Positions 31,746 to 42,710 of a stretch of 64,000 nucleotides of DNA are shown here, one piece after another. This stretch comes from Asterias amurensis. Lineage: Eukaryota; Echinodermata; Asteroidea; Forcipulatida; Asteriidae. Where the stretch lies: assembly GCF_032118995.1 (NCBI RefSeq), contig NC_092669.1, positions 10,650,335 through 10,714,334 on the forward strand. Direction: 5' to 3'. Each line of letters starts with the position of its first letter. The stretch's first letter is position 1. Under the pieces are notes generated by a model that saw nothing but the letters and a program-made list of their open reading frames with translations, was not told where the DNA came from and searched no databases. Position numbers and translations under genes: made by a program.

Positions 31746-34700
31746 TTATGGGGAGGGTTCGTCGTTCACAATACGGAGCTCTTTCTTTAACTGCTTGTTT
31801 TGCCCGACAATGGTAGCTTGTATCTCCATATCCCGTATCTACGAGCAGTAATATCAAAAAAAGCCTTCTGCTTAGAGGAATTAAGACGTTGCCTTGGATC
31901 GGTCGAGCTGGGTCCAATTTCATAGAGCTGCTAAGCACAAAAATTTGCTGAGCATGAAATGTTTGCCTTGATAAAAACAGGATTTCCCAACCAAATTTCT
32001 ACGTGATTTTCAAGATAACCATACAACAGCTGAATACCAGTAACTAGGAAATGCAACAAAATGGACATTTGGTTGGTAATCCTGTTTTTATCAAGGAAGA
32101 AATTTCATGCTAAGCAAATTTTGTGCTTAGCAGCTCTATGAAATTGGGCCCTGGTCTTTAAAAAGCGTATGTAACCGTTTGTTACAGAATGCATATTATG
32201 ATAAGAAAGATATTTTAAAAGTAGAATATAATGATCCACACAAGTATCACTCGAAATTGCGTGGTTTTCATTTTACCTCGTCGACAAACACGTTCGGCCA
32301 TAAACAGGATTCAATTTTTGTATTCCCATAAATGGCCGATCGTGTTAGTTTGCAAAGTAAAAGGAAAACCACGCAATTTCGAGGCAAATGTGTGTGGATC
32401 ATTGTATTCTACTTTTAAAACATCTTTCCAACCACATGCATTCAAAAACAAACGGTTACAAATGCTTTTTAAAGACCAATTCGACCGATCCAAGGCAACG
32501 TGTTCCTTTAATATTTAATATTTATAGTTACTTCGTGTTTATTCTTCACACCATGCAAAAATCGAACACCACTTATTTGTTCAACAATATTCAAAAAGTA
32601 AATCAAAATAAAAAAATGAATGAATAAATTAATAACAACGATTACCAAATAAACTCATCAATTAAATAAATTTAAATCAAATTGAAAACTAGTAAGAAAA
32701 ACAAATAAGTAAATATTAAAATATAGTTAAAAGTGCTTTCCCCTCCCATTCCAAACGAAAAAAACTTTTTTTTTCTGAGCGTGGGCCTTTAATCCACCCC
32801 ATAGGTTGTAATGATTCTGAATGCTGTGTTTATTTTCGTCCGCAAATAAAACGTGAGCACGATGATGAATATGAGAGCCACTTTCTTTTCTTTTTTTTTC
32901 TTTTTTACTTTTTAAGTTTTATTTTTGATTGGTAAACCTTTAGAAATCTTATTTTTTATCTCACTTCGGTCTGAATTGTATCCTTTTGCGGGAAATGGTA
33001 GTTTAAAACATCACATTACTTGTAATTCGTTTTGAACAAAAAATTATATACTTGCTAATTTCAATTGGGAGTAACTCAACAACGCGATACACCCAAAAGC
33101 TTAGACATTTTATTATACCAAATAACTGCTGCCGGTGTGTTTTTTCCAGCCGTGCATATAACTCAATTATTTAAATCGTCAACATCTGACTCATTTTCAC
33201 AGAGCGGGTCACATATTTTGGCTTGATGAGAAACTATAAACTATAAAAACTCCCGGGTCAGAATTGACCCGGATTTGGGTCCCAGGGGGCCAGACCCAAT
33301 TCTGGGTCTGTTTGACCCAGAATCCGTGTCAATGTGACCCGGAGTCCGTGTGTGTGACCAGCAATTTGGTTTAAAGTGGAGATTTTGACTCGAATTCCAG
33401 GGCACATTGACACGGATTCCGGGTCAAATTGACCTAGAAATGGGTCTGGCCCCCTGGTACCCAAATCCGGGTCAATTCTGACTTGGTAGTTTTTAGAGTG
33501 TAGTGTCACATTACTTCGGTCTGAGTGGAAAAGCATTAACTTACCTTGTTTACGCATTCTTCAAGGTCTTCATATTTCTTTCGTCCAAGTATCCCATACA
33601 GGTTGTCTTTAACCTTCTCTGTGGATTCCTCTTTCCATTGTTTGTCCTTTTCTGCATTTGTTACGATTTTGTGATGCGCTAGCTCGTTGCGAATGTCGTG
33701 AATCTATAAAATAAATGTGAAAGTATATTCGAGGAGTGATCAAGCAGACAAAGCAATTCTTGGTTATAGCTTACAATTTATTTCATTTATATATCATTTT
33801 TTTTTCGCACAGAAACGCTCCAGTTTGGTAGTAGTGTTTAATGCAGTTGGTGGAGAACACAGTTACTTTTATTTTTCCCAATTAATTAGATATGGACTTA
33901 AAAACAAATTCAACCAAAATACTCTTTTTTGATGACCCCACAATTAATGTCTATTTGTAGAGTTTATACAACTAGGTTGCCAACGTTTGGCAACAGTGGC
34001 GGCGCACATCTCGTTCCAATCGAAATTGTTGGCGACCTTGCGCAAACATTGGCAACTTTTTTTTTGCGAAAGTGGAACGCACCCCAGACCCAATACCTGG
34101 TCTTGTTTGATACCCGGTCATGGCACTTCGGCCAATGAGCAAGGAACTTTATGGAGTACATTCTTAACATTTAATCACAAATTGAGATATCTCTATTAAA
34201 GGAACACGTTGCCTTGGATCGGACGATTTGGTCAAACAAAAGCGTTTGTAACCGTTTTTTATAAAATGCATATGGTTGGAAAGATGTTTTAAAAGTAGAA
34301 TACAATGATCCACACAAGTTTGCCTCAAAATTGCGTGGTTTTCCCTCTACTGTGCGAACTAACATGGTCGGCCATTTATGGGAGTCAAAATTTTGACCCC
34401 CATAAATGGCCGACGTGTTAGTCGACGAGGTAAAAGGAAAACCACGCAATTTCGAGGCATGTTTGTGTGGATCATTGTATTCTACTTTTACAACATCTTT
34501 CTACCCATATGCATTTTATAAAAAACGGTTACAAACGCTTTTCAAAGACCAAGTCGACCGATCCAAGGCAACGTGTTCCTTTAATAGAGATATTTCTATT
34601 GTTAATAGAGATATTTCTATTATAATATTATCAATAGATAGATATCTCTCTATCAATAAAGATATCTCTATTAACAATAGAGATATTTCTATTATAATAT

Positions 34701-37559
34701 TATCAATAGATAGATATCTCTCTATCAATAAAGATATCTCTATTATTAATAGAGATATCTCTATTTTTTTTTAATAGAGATATCTCTATTATTGAATTAA
34801 ATGTTAAGAATGTACTCCACAGAACTTGACCATAATTGTTTCATAAAAAAGTTAGTAAGGAAGTGCAATCCCGGTGTCCCAGGGAAATCTGTCCACCGGA
34901 GATTCGATTGTCGCCCCCCCCCCCTCCCAACCCGGGAAATTACATGGGCTGAAGGAGGACGTTTCACAAGAGGGCGCTATCAAAAGACGTTTACATGTAT
35001 ATACACATAGTCACCGTATGGTGCGGGGGTGGGGGGGGGGGGGGGGGGGTGGGGGGGGGCAGATCCCATGGGTGACAGAATCTCCTTCCCTACACCGGCT
35101 CCTATAGAGTGAATGATACCCCTACGGACTGTGAAACCCGGTTCAGCCCCGTAGGTGGCACCGTGTCACACAGTGGTGGCAGTTATTTTGGTCAAAAGCC
35201 CAAATCAGTATCCACCCGGCCTTGTGAAGGTAGGTGATATAATTATCATCTAAAAAAATTGTGTTTACTTACATTTTTAAGCTTAACAATGTTTTTAGGG
35301 TCGATCTCGAAAACACGGCACCTTTTAAGAAGCTGAAGAATTCCATCGGTATCACCATACTCCAGGATATTGTTTTCACTGGACGGTGCACTTTGTGGTT
35401 TGGACAGAAACCCAGAGGCAAGCTTGAGGTAGCCTGATTGTGCATCGTTCAGCTGATCAGTGTCTAATGGCTCTTTGACGTTGCGTAGTTGTTTTGGAGG
35501 ATCTTCTGTCCAATACTTCTTTATCTCGACAATCCACTTCCCTTCAACTATTGAAGAACACAAAATAATAATAGTGAAAAACAAAAGTGTAAAAAACAAT
35601 CACCGTATTTTATATGCGCCATTTTGTTCAACGGGGCAGCTTTGTTTACTTCCAACCCAGGCGTGCTTTCTTTCAGGTTGGCGCTTGAACTTCAAACAAT
35701 CGTATGCTTGACGTTCAAGCAGCGATATAAAATTTAATAAAAAACCAAAGATGGCGCATCTTTCAGTTATAAGCGGTGACTTTATGGAAGGAAAATGGGA
35801 ATGTCTGCGATAAAGATTAGAACATACGGAAAAATAATTCGAAAGGAACAATGATAAGAAAATAAAATAAAAATTAATGCGCACGCGACGACATAATAGG
35901 TAGGTTTATATGACAAGGTAATAAACAAAAGTCTAGTGCCTTTAATAGGAAAACAGAATTGAGGGGTGAAAACCTTTGTAGCTGTCGATTTCTTCTTTCA
36001 TTTTTTTGTGCAACTCCTTCATCTTGGTGTCAATTTCGAAGTGATCAGCCAGTGCGACAACTGCTTTTATGATTATCTCTGTAACCTTTACAAGGTTTTT
36101 GGGCCGTTCTCCAACGTCTTCAATAAAAATGTACAGAAGAGATTCCTAATTGATAAAGAGAGAACAGTTCGAACGTCAATTTAAATTCCGCACCGGTAAA
36201 GACAATCGCACACGATGCAGTAATTTCAGGTGTTTCGTCCACTACTTCTTAAAGGAACACGTTGCCTTGGAACGGTCGAGTTGGTCAATAAAAAGTGTTT
36301 GTAAGCTTTTTTTTAATGCATTTTGGTAGCAAGATGTTGTAAAAGTAGAATACAATGATCCACACAAACATGCCTCGAAATTGCACGGGTTTCCTTTCTC
36401 GTCAACTAACACGGTCGTCCATTATATGGGAGTCAAATTTCATAAATGGACGACCGTGTTAGTTCGCAAAGTAAAAAGTAAAACCACGCAATTTCGAGGC
36501 AAATGTGTGTGGATCATTGTATTCTACTTTTAAAACATCTTTCCAACCATGCATTTTATAACAAACGGTTACAAAGTACGCTTTTTATAGACCAACTCGT
36601 CCGATCCAAGGCAACGTGTTACTTTAACTGAACACTTCCGAATAATACTAACAGAGAAATATCTCACTGTTTTTGTGTTCGTAACCATCAAACGCATCAA
36701 ACATCTTTCCTGGTGTGCAGTTTAGTTTTCATTTTATTAAGTTCAACTTGAACGACATCACAAACACAAAAATTACTTGTGTGCTCAACTTCTGCGAAAC
36801 AGTTGCTGCGAAAGCAACCCTTCATGTGAATATATTGTTTGTTTGTTTGTTTGTTTGTTTGTTTGTTTATACTTATCCTTAGTCATTGTGCAATCAGCTT
36901 TTCGCTTTGAGATTCGAACCCACAACATTGTGATTGCAAGTCAATCACTTGACCACAGTGACATGCTGTCAGTTATTGTTAGTATTATTTCTTGTTTGTA
37001 TCATCAAAGGCACATTATCAAGTATTTATCTAATCTGCCCACTGTAAGTGCAACTAAAGTCAACAATTATCCATGCCTGGGAGACTATAAGCGAATTTGA
37101 ACTTACCTTAAATAACTTTAATTCACGATCATAGGCCTTCTTTATCTCTGACACGATGTCTTTGGGAGGTTTGTTTAATCCTTCAATAGGCACCAAATGC
37201 TGAAGAACACCAGAGACTAGGTTCGTTTCACAGAGCTGGACGTGAATAACTTTTTCCTTTCCAGACGTGATCTTCTCATAAACAGATATGTCTGATTCGA
37301 AGTCATTCCAATTGTCTCTCCTGAAGTCAGGGGTATCGATTATACAAATCACAAGCGCAGATTGCATCAGCCGAATGCGTGATTTTACTTTGGAATGTCC
37401 AGGTGGCAGATCATCATATGACCCTAATTTAAAAAACTCTCCGTCATCTTTTTTAAGTTTACGTAGTTCCGTCAAAATAGATATAGCCTGTTCAGATCCC
37501 TCTTGGTAAAGAAAGGCTATATCAAAATCAAACTTCTTTTCCTCCGCGTTGGCACTCAT
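31746..37559 (-). CDS. TIR-HEPN protein, 383 aa, 5 exons
   Basis: Exons in transcript order: 37559-37107, 36145-35974, 35547-35273, 33703-33545 and 31838-31746 (stop included). Phases agree and the total is 1152 nt. Residues 10-150 read as a TIR domain: box 1 is FDIAFLYQEG, the BB loop is DDLPPG (49-54), then a strand SALVICIID, and W84-x3-E88 sits where SARM1-type TIR NADases carry their catalytic Glu. Residues 152-300 are a mainly helical linker. Residue 301 onward has RNELAH (R305 to H310), the RNxxxH motif of HEPN RNases, in a setting like the DZIP3-type HEPN domains of invertebrate immune proteins. The last exon (30 aa) is lysine-rich. The fold calls come from motifs read by eye; enzyme activity is inference. 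TIR and HEPN are both known effector or signalling domains, so a role in innate immunity is likely. Introns hold three copies of one TTAA MITE family. The last exon is the least certain part. Confidence 0.78.
31876..32508. mobile_element. MITE family C split by a nested element
   Basis: Family C ends (GACGTTGCCTTGGATCGG; right end GTTCCT before TTAA at 32509-32512) enclose an inserted 230-bp element. It lies in the last intron of the TIR-HEPN gene. Confidence 0.8.
31921..32150. mobile_element. Nested MITE with GGGCCCAATTTCAT ends
   Basis: Ends GGTCCAATTTCATAGAGCTG and CAGCTCTATGAAATTGGGCC. Direct repeat CTG at 31918-31920 and 32151-32153 gives a 3-bp target duplication. The inside is a further palindrome (AAAACAGGATT / AATCCTGTTTT). 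Confidence 0.85.
32515..33240. other. Intronic AT-rich sequence
   Basis: In intron 4 of the TIR-HEPN gene. TTCTTCACACCATGCAAAAA at 32543 resembles the end of the hammerhead-bearing element. Nothing else supported. Confidence 0.4.
33245..33500. repeat. Imperfect palindrome of GACCCGG/CCGGGTC words
   Basis: CCCGGGTCAGAATTGACCCG at the left pairs with GGGTCAATTCTGACTTGG at the right. It is probably a MITE in intron 4 of the TIR-HEPN gene. Confidence 0.65.
34151..34820. repeat. Nested inverted-repeat block
   Basis: TGGAGTACATTCTTAACATT at 34151 returns inverted at 34798-34820. Inside are AATAGAGATATCTCTATT satellite units (34581-34790, one more at about 34183) and the family C MITE (34200-34580). 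It lies in intron 3 of the TIR-HEPN gene. Confidence 0.8.
34200..34580. mobile_element. MITE family C, full length
   Basis: AGGAACACGTTGCCTTGGAT ends, TTAA at 34196-34199 and 34581-34584, palindromic inside. Confidence 0.88.
34905..35065. repeat. C-run and long G-run
   Basis: A C11 run near 34914 and a run of about 30 G with few breaks at 35027-35060. The G strand could form a G-quadruplex; assembly errors are also likely here. Confidence 0.7.
36253..36623. mobile_element. MITE family C, full length
   Basis: TTAA at 36249-36252 and 36624-36627; family C ends and palindrome. In intron 1 of the TIR-HEPN gene. Confidence 0.85.
36833..36950. repeat. (GTTT)n and a tRNA-like SINE scrap
   Basis: About eight GTTT units, then GAGATTCGAACCCACAACAT, a B-box-like word on the minus strand. 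Confidence 0.6.
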
Positions 37560-37679
37560 GGTGATTCGGTTATGGAATGGATCCTGTGGTTATGAAAATG
37601 TTGAACAAAATGAGTTATCGTCACAAAATGTATGGTAATTATTGTAAAATACCACTATTTTCACTTGTATGTGGCTTAA

Positions 37680-38035
37680 AGGCAGCGGACACTATCGGTA
37701 TTTGCTCAAAATTATTGTTAGCACGAGCAATGGAGAGCTGTTGATTTGTACAACATTGTGAGAAACGGCTCCATCTGAAGTAACGTAGTCTTTGAGAAAG
37801 AAGTAATTTCTCACTAAAACATTTGAATTGCAATCGAGACCTCAGCTGAGGTCTCGAATTCAAGCATCCGAAAGCACAAAACTTGTGCGACAAGGGTGTT
37901 TTCCCCCATTATTCTATCTCAACTTTGACGACCAATTGAGTTCAAATTTTCACAGGTTTGTTATTTTATGCATATGTTGAGATACACCAAGTGAGAAGAC
38001 TGGTCTTTGACAAATACCAATAGTTTCCAGTTCCT
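37680..38035. mobile_element. MITE family A, upstream of the TIR-HEPN gene
   Basis: TTAA at 37676-37679, then AGGCAGCGGACACTATCGGT. The right end (CAATAGTTTCCAGTTCCT) is diverged. It starts 120 bp upstream of the TIR-HEPN start codon. Confidence 0.75.
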
Positions 38036-38039
38036 TTAT

Positions 38040-38440
38040 TTGGTCACTAAAGTTGCAAGATTGAATGTTAAAACTCCCCTGTTGCAAAAAGTATGTGTGT
38101 GCTTTCAGATGCTTGAGAAAGGCTTCAGGCCTGAAGTCTTCCTCAAATTAAATTAATTTAGGAAGAAATTACATCTTTTTTAAAAACTACGTTGCTTCAG
38201 AGGGAGCCGTTTATACTAATGGTTCAAACTATCAACAGCTCTCCATCCAGCCATTCATTTATTCATTCATTCATTCGGAACATTAATTCATTATTGATTT
38301 ATTCTTTAATAACAAAATTCCCTTGGCGACCAGAGGTCGAACTACAGGAAAATATACACAGATTAAAAATAAGAAAAAAGTTACACTCCGTTGCCATGCT
38401 AGTAATATTTTGATTAATTACCAAACGAGTCCCAGTGCCT
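38040..38440. other. Diverged family A pieces
   Basis: GTGCTTTCAGATGCTTGAGA and TTCAGAGGGAGCCGTTTATA are family A words; (ATTC)n at 38255. No gene seen. Confidence 0.4.
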
Positions 38441-38444
38441 TTAA

Positions 38445-38785
38445 AAGGTATGGGTACTTTTACACAATTTCCACAGATTTACCATAAACTTAAACAGTTT
38501 GAAGATAATGATAGTAGAAAGCTTCCCTAAAAGTAATACTTGCTGAGGTGCTGTATTTCTTTAAAAATGAGTAAAACAATGTCACGAAAGTTATTTTAGT
38601 CTCAGTTTTAGCATGTTTAAACGTATTAACCAGTTATGGTATTTTACCATCATACCATAACTGGTTTAAACACGTTTTTACATGCTAAAATAATTTTCGT
38701 CTCACTGACGACTGAGACGAAAATTATTTTCGTGACATTGTTTTACTCATTTCTCAAAAACTACAGCACCTCAGCAGGTAATATT
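38445..38785. mobile_element. Palindromic element, diverged
   Basis: TGCTGAGGTGCTGTATTTCT ... AAACAATGTCACGAAAG returns inverted at 38700-38780; the centre is TTATGGTATTTTACCATCAT. Confidence 0.65.
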
Positions 38786-39165
38786 TTAAACACACTGGAG
38801 ACTATTGGTAATTGTCAAAGACATATTTTTCACAGTTGGTGTATCTCAACATATGCATAAAATAACAAACCTGTGAAAATTTGAGCTCATTCGGTCGTCG
38901 AAGTTGAGAGATATTAATGAAAGAAAAAACACCCTTGTCACACGTAGTTGTGTGCTTTCAGATGCTTGATTTCGAGACCTAAAATTATAAATCTGATGTC
39001 TCGAAAAAAATTACTTCTTTTTCGAAAACTACATCACTTTAGAGGGAGCCATTTCTCACAATGTTTTATACTATCAATCTCTCCCCATTACTTGTAATCA
39101 AGTAAGGTTTTATGATAATAATTATTTTGAGTAATTACCAACAGTGTCCACTGCCTTTAATAAGT
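38785..39165. mobile_element. MITE family A
   Basis: GACTATTGGTAATTGTCAAA at the left and CAACAGTGTCCACTGCCTTT at the right, with the family A core and hairpin. Confidence 0.75.
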
Positions 39166-39365
39166 TTAATGTAAATCTGTGTACATGTTTTGTGTTTAAA
39201 AAGGTACCAAAGTCACAGAAGGATTCGGAACATTTTAATGCAGTGATGTGATAGTTAAAGGGAAGTATACATGTTTTTTTTAACCGTTGGATCAATTTCA
39301 TCCTCTAAATAAAACCTATGAAAATTTCATTTCAAAGTCCAAGCCGGAAGAACAATCGGTAATTT

Positions 39366-39921
39366 TTAATATTCAAATTTTGGGGGGATAAAAACTAATA
39401 AATTGTTTTCCATACCCACAAATGCCACATTCAATGCAAATAGAATACGTTCATCATCATTTTCGTGTATTGTGCAGAAAGTTTTCTGAAGTATACTTGT
39501 ACATTCATTGGTACAATACCCTTTTAGCATTCCGAAACGGCATGTACCAAAATCTGGCAGCCACAAACGGCTGCAAGATCTGATAAAAAAAAAGGTGAAC
39601 ATAAAAATGTCATCCCAACTGTAGTACCGTGTTATTCTAAAACATCTTTTGGTGTGTGTTTTATATAATTTTTGACAATTTCTTGCCAATAATTGTTGTG
39701 TCACGATGGGCCTCGAATCCATAAACCGTTGATTCGAAACACCATCGCTTGAGCCTTGTGCATGCTATAATCCGATCGGCCATAACATACACACAACGGG
39801 GGCTTAGACCCAAATCGTGATGCAAATCCGCTAGTTCAAGTCTAAATTAATTACCCCAGAAAACTTACCTGTGGAAGTGATAAAGAATGTTGGCAACGTT
39901 GTTGAAAAGTGTTGTCTTCTA
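39366..39921 (-). CDS. Two possible exons of an unrecognised gene
   Basis: A short stretch ends in a strong donor (CCACAG|GTAAGT, at about 39868) and is preceded by a pyrimidine-rich acceptor near 39921. It can join an acceptor with a long pyrimidine tract near 39580. In the longest joint frame the second exon is Cys-rich (SCSRLWLPDFGTCRFG and on) and stops at 39366. A second frame across the same junction also gives a short peptide, so the frame is not settled. It could be the 3' end of the THAP gene lying upstream on the same strand, a separate small gene, or chance. Confidence 0.25.
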
Positions 39922-40685
39922 TGTAGTAGGAAGGAGATGGCTGCAACTCAACGTGTGGACAAATCAGAAGGAAGCAGGATACAAAACGTATAAAGTCCAA
40001 GGGATTTTAGTTCATGTGCCACGAAAAAACGACTTTGCAGAAAGCAGCAAAACAAAATGGCTCTATTAGTACGGAGCCCCTAAAGGGCCAAAGTAAACAA
40101 AATCAATATAAAGTTGAACATAATACGTGCCATCATTGTTTTTAATCCCTCTAATATGTTGCTACCTCAAAATTGTAAAGGGACCTATAAGCTATTTCGT
40201 TCCCTTGCTCGAAATGTTATTTCTAAAAACAACTTTTGTCAAGGGAACGAAATAATATTGCTGTAAATTTTTGTATGTAACAATTCTTTGTATGAATTGT
40301 AATTTTTACTGATGACTAATTTGGCCGTTGGCCACAAATGTAAAAAGATATAAGCCATCTATCCATCAATATATATTCCGAGGTTAACCGAGCTAATATC
40401 TAAAGGGAATGAAATACCAACTTGAATGAAGTAATTTCAGAATTTTGTTTTACCTTTTCAATTTTATTTTTACTTGTTCTTTTAGGGGCTCCGTAGAAAT
40501 GTCCCTTGTGCTGCGCCGAACTTCATGTTTTTTGCAGTTGTATTTTGCACAATGGCACAATACACCCGCCCACAATCAGCAATTGGTGTCTCAGGCGCTT
40601 TTCTATTCCAATGGGATTGCGTGCAAACTGGGCGTTTTTTTTAGGGGGAAACCTAGAGTTGTTTTGTACTATACAGGTGTCATGC
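39922..40685. other. No gene firmly seen
   Basis: Holds a palindrome-like GTTCCCTTGCTCGAAATGTT / AAGGGAACGAAAT region at 40195-40250 and a TTTAGGGGCTCCGTA word reversed near 40070 and 40485. The bounded 40070-40500 block may be a MITE. Confidence 0.4.
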
Positions 40686-40689
40686 CCTT

Positions 40690-41081
40690 GAACTTAATGA
40701 CATTGGACACTATTGGTAATTGTCAAAGACTAGTCTTCACAGTTGGTGTATCTCAACATATGCATAAAATAACAAACCTGTGGAAGTTTGAGCTCAATCG
40801 GTTGCGTAGAAGTTGCGAGATAATAATGAAAGAAAAAACACCATTGTTACACGAAGTTGTGTGCTTTCTGATGCTTGATTTCGAGACCTCATGTTCTAAA
40901 AACTTGAGGTCTCGAAATCAAATTCGTGGAAAATTACTTCTTTCTCGAAAACTACTTCACTTCAGAGGGAGCTGTTTCTCACAATGTTTTATACTATCAA
41001 CCTCTCCCCATTACTGGTAATAAAGAAAGGTTTTGTGATGATAATTATTTTGAGTAATTACCAATAGTGTCCACTGCCTTT
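40690..41081. mobile_element. MITE family A
   Basis: GACATTGGACACTATTGGTA at the left, AATAGTGTCCACTGCCT at the right; inner hairpin ACTTGAGGTCTCGAAATC. Confidence 0.8.
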
Positions 41082-41085
41082 AAAG

Positions 41086-41461
41086 ACACTGGACACTATT
41101 GGTAATTGTCAAAGACTAGTCTTCACAGTTGGTGTATCTTAAGCATAAAATAACAAACCTATTAGAAGGTAAAGGTAAAAGACTTCTCATGAAATATTAT
41201 TCCATGAAATGCTTTACTTTTTGAGAAAACATTGAAACAATTATCAATTCTCGACAACGAGAATTACGGACTTATAGTGTACCCATGTCATGACACGGCG
41301 AAACGTGCGGAAACAAGGGTGGGTTTTCCCGTTATTTTCTTCCGACTCCGATGACCGATTGAGCCTAAATTTTCACAGTTTAGTAATTTCATATATAAGT
41401 TGTGATACACGAAGTGAGGGCCTTTGGACAATACTGTTTACCGAAAGTGTCCAACGGCTTT
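41086..41461. mobile_element. Chimeric MITE: left end family A, right end family B
   Basis: Begins GACACTGGACACTATTGGTA (A), keeps A sequence to the AACAAACCT core, then continues as B (GACTTCTCATGAAATATTAT) and ends in B's TGTCCAACGGCTTTAA. Confidence 0.75.
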
Positions 41462-41464
41462 AAT

Positions 41465-41775
41465 GCGCTCACAATGTAGCATTGAGCTGCTGAACATTTA
41501 TTGCTTTTTGTGTAAATACCCACAGCTTGTGGATAGCTGGACCCAATTTCATTAATAGGTTGCTGATAGTTACTTTGAAACATAATTTCCAAACTTTCCT
41601 TGTTGTCTGAATTGATTTATTTTTCCTTAACAATAATGGACGAACTGTACATTGAAAGTCCTTTGAAAATTCAATTCAATTCAATTCAGAAATGGTTTAT
41701 TAATACATGTTTCGCAGCTAAAAACTGAATTTAACATGTCAACATCATGCTAAAAAAAGTACACCAAATAGTAAA
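41465..41775. mobile_element. GGGCCC-family scrap and a LINE-type tail
   Basis: GCTGGACCCAATTTCATTAA at 41530 is a family end. AATTCAATTCAATTCAATTC at 41670, followed by a reversed AATAAACC-like word, resembles a minus-strand CR1/L2 tail, as at 29810-29838. Confidence 0.45.
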
Positions 41776-41781
41776 TATAAA

Positions 41782-42102
41782 GGCAGTGGACATTGTTGGT
41801 AAACAGTATTGTCAAAGGCCCACACTTCGTGTGAACATTTAGGCTCAATCGGTCATCGGAGTCGGGAGAAAATAACGGGAAAACCCAGCCTTGTTTCCGC
41901 ACGTTTTGCCGTGTCAGTGACATGTGTTTAAAATAAGACGATATCGAGAATTCATATTGTTTTACTGTTTTCTCAAAAAGTAAAGCATTTCATGGAATAA
42001 CATTTGAAAAGAAGTCTTTCATCATTACCTTCTGTAAACCCTGTAAGTTATTTGTAAATCTGTGAATTTTTGTTTTCTGTACCGAAAGTGTCCAATGGCT
42101 TT
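41782..42102. mobile_element. Second chimeric MITE: left end A, rest B
   Basis: AGGCAGTGGACATTGTTGGT (A terminus) joins GTAAACAGTATTGTCAAAGG (B), and the right end is B's GTGTCCAATGGCTTTA. Confidence 0.7.
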
Positions 42103-42710
42103 ATCAAAGAAAAAAATATTAAAGTCACCTGGAAGTGGTATTTTTTTAAAATAAAGCTTTTGTCACTAAAATATGTGTTTTTACGAGAGGAATGTGAATA
42201 AAAAGTTAACTAAGGTTTTAAAATATTAGTTTTGATTGTATTTACAAATTTACGAGTAGGCCCCGACCCGAGAGGGCGCTGTTCGTGACGTATTTCAAGG
42301 CGCGATATTTGAAGAGAAAATTTGTAGTCAGAGGCCCCCGTACATTACGTCCGGGATCATGGCACATCAAAACAAATTTAGACACGATTTTACACACATA
42401 CGTACATTGAAACTTGAACATGTTGAACGCCAGTGGTTTTTACAAAAGCTATTGTTGCTATTTTTATTTAACTATGCGACTTTTTAGTGACCAAATGGGT
42501 TGTAAGATGTGGGTCTGCCTACGTATTATTATAGAAATACGGCCACGGAGCAGACTGCACGCAAGCACTATGGCTGCTGTATAATGTGCGGACGGTCACA
42601 TAGGACCTGCACGAAAGGTGAATCGCATGCGGTACCAAAACAAAATCGTGTCACTTGGCAAAAGCTAAAAACATACCCTCAAAGTTCAAACTTACCCGAA
42701 TTTGTTCACG

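Noticed and set aside
35027-35060. G-quadruplex regulatory element
   Set aside because: The G-run could fold, but its place in an intron and the chance of homopolymer error give no support for a function.
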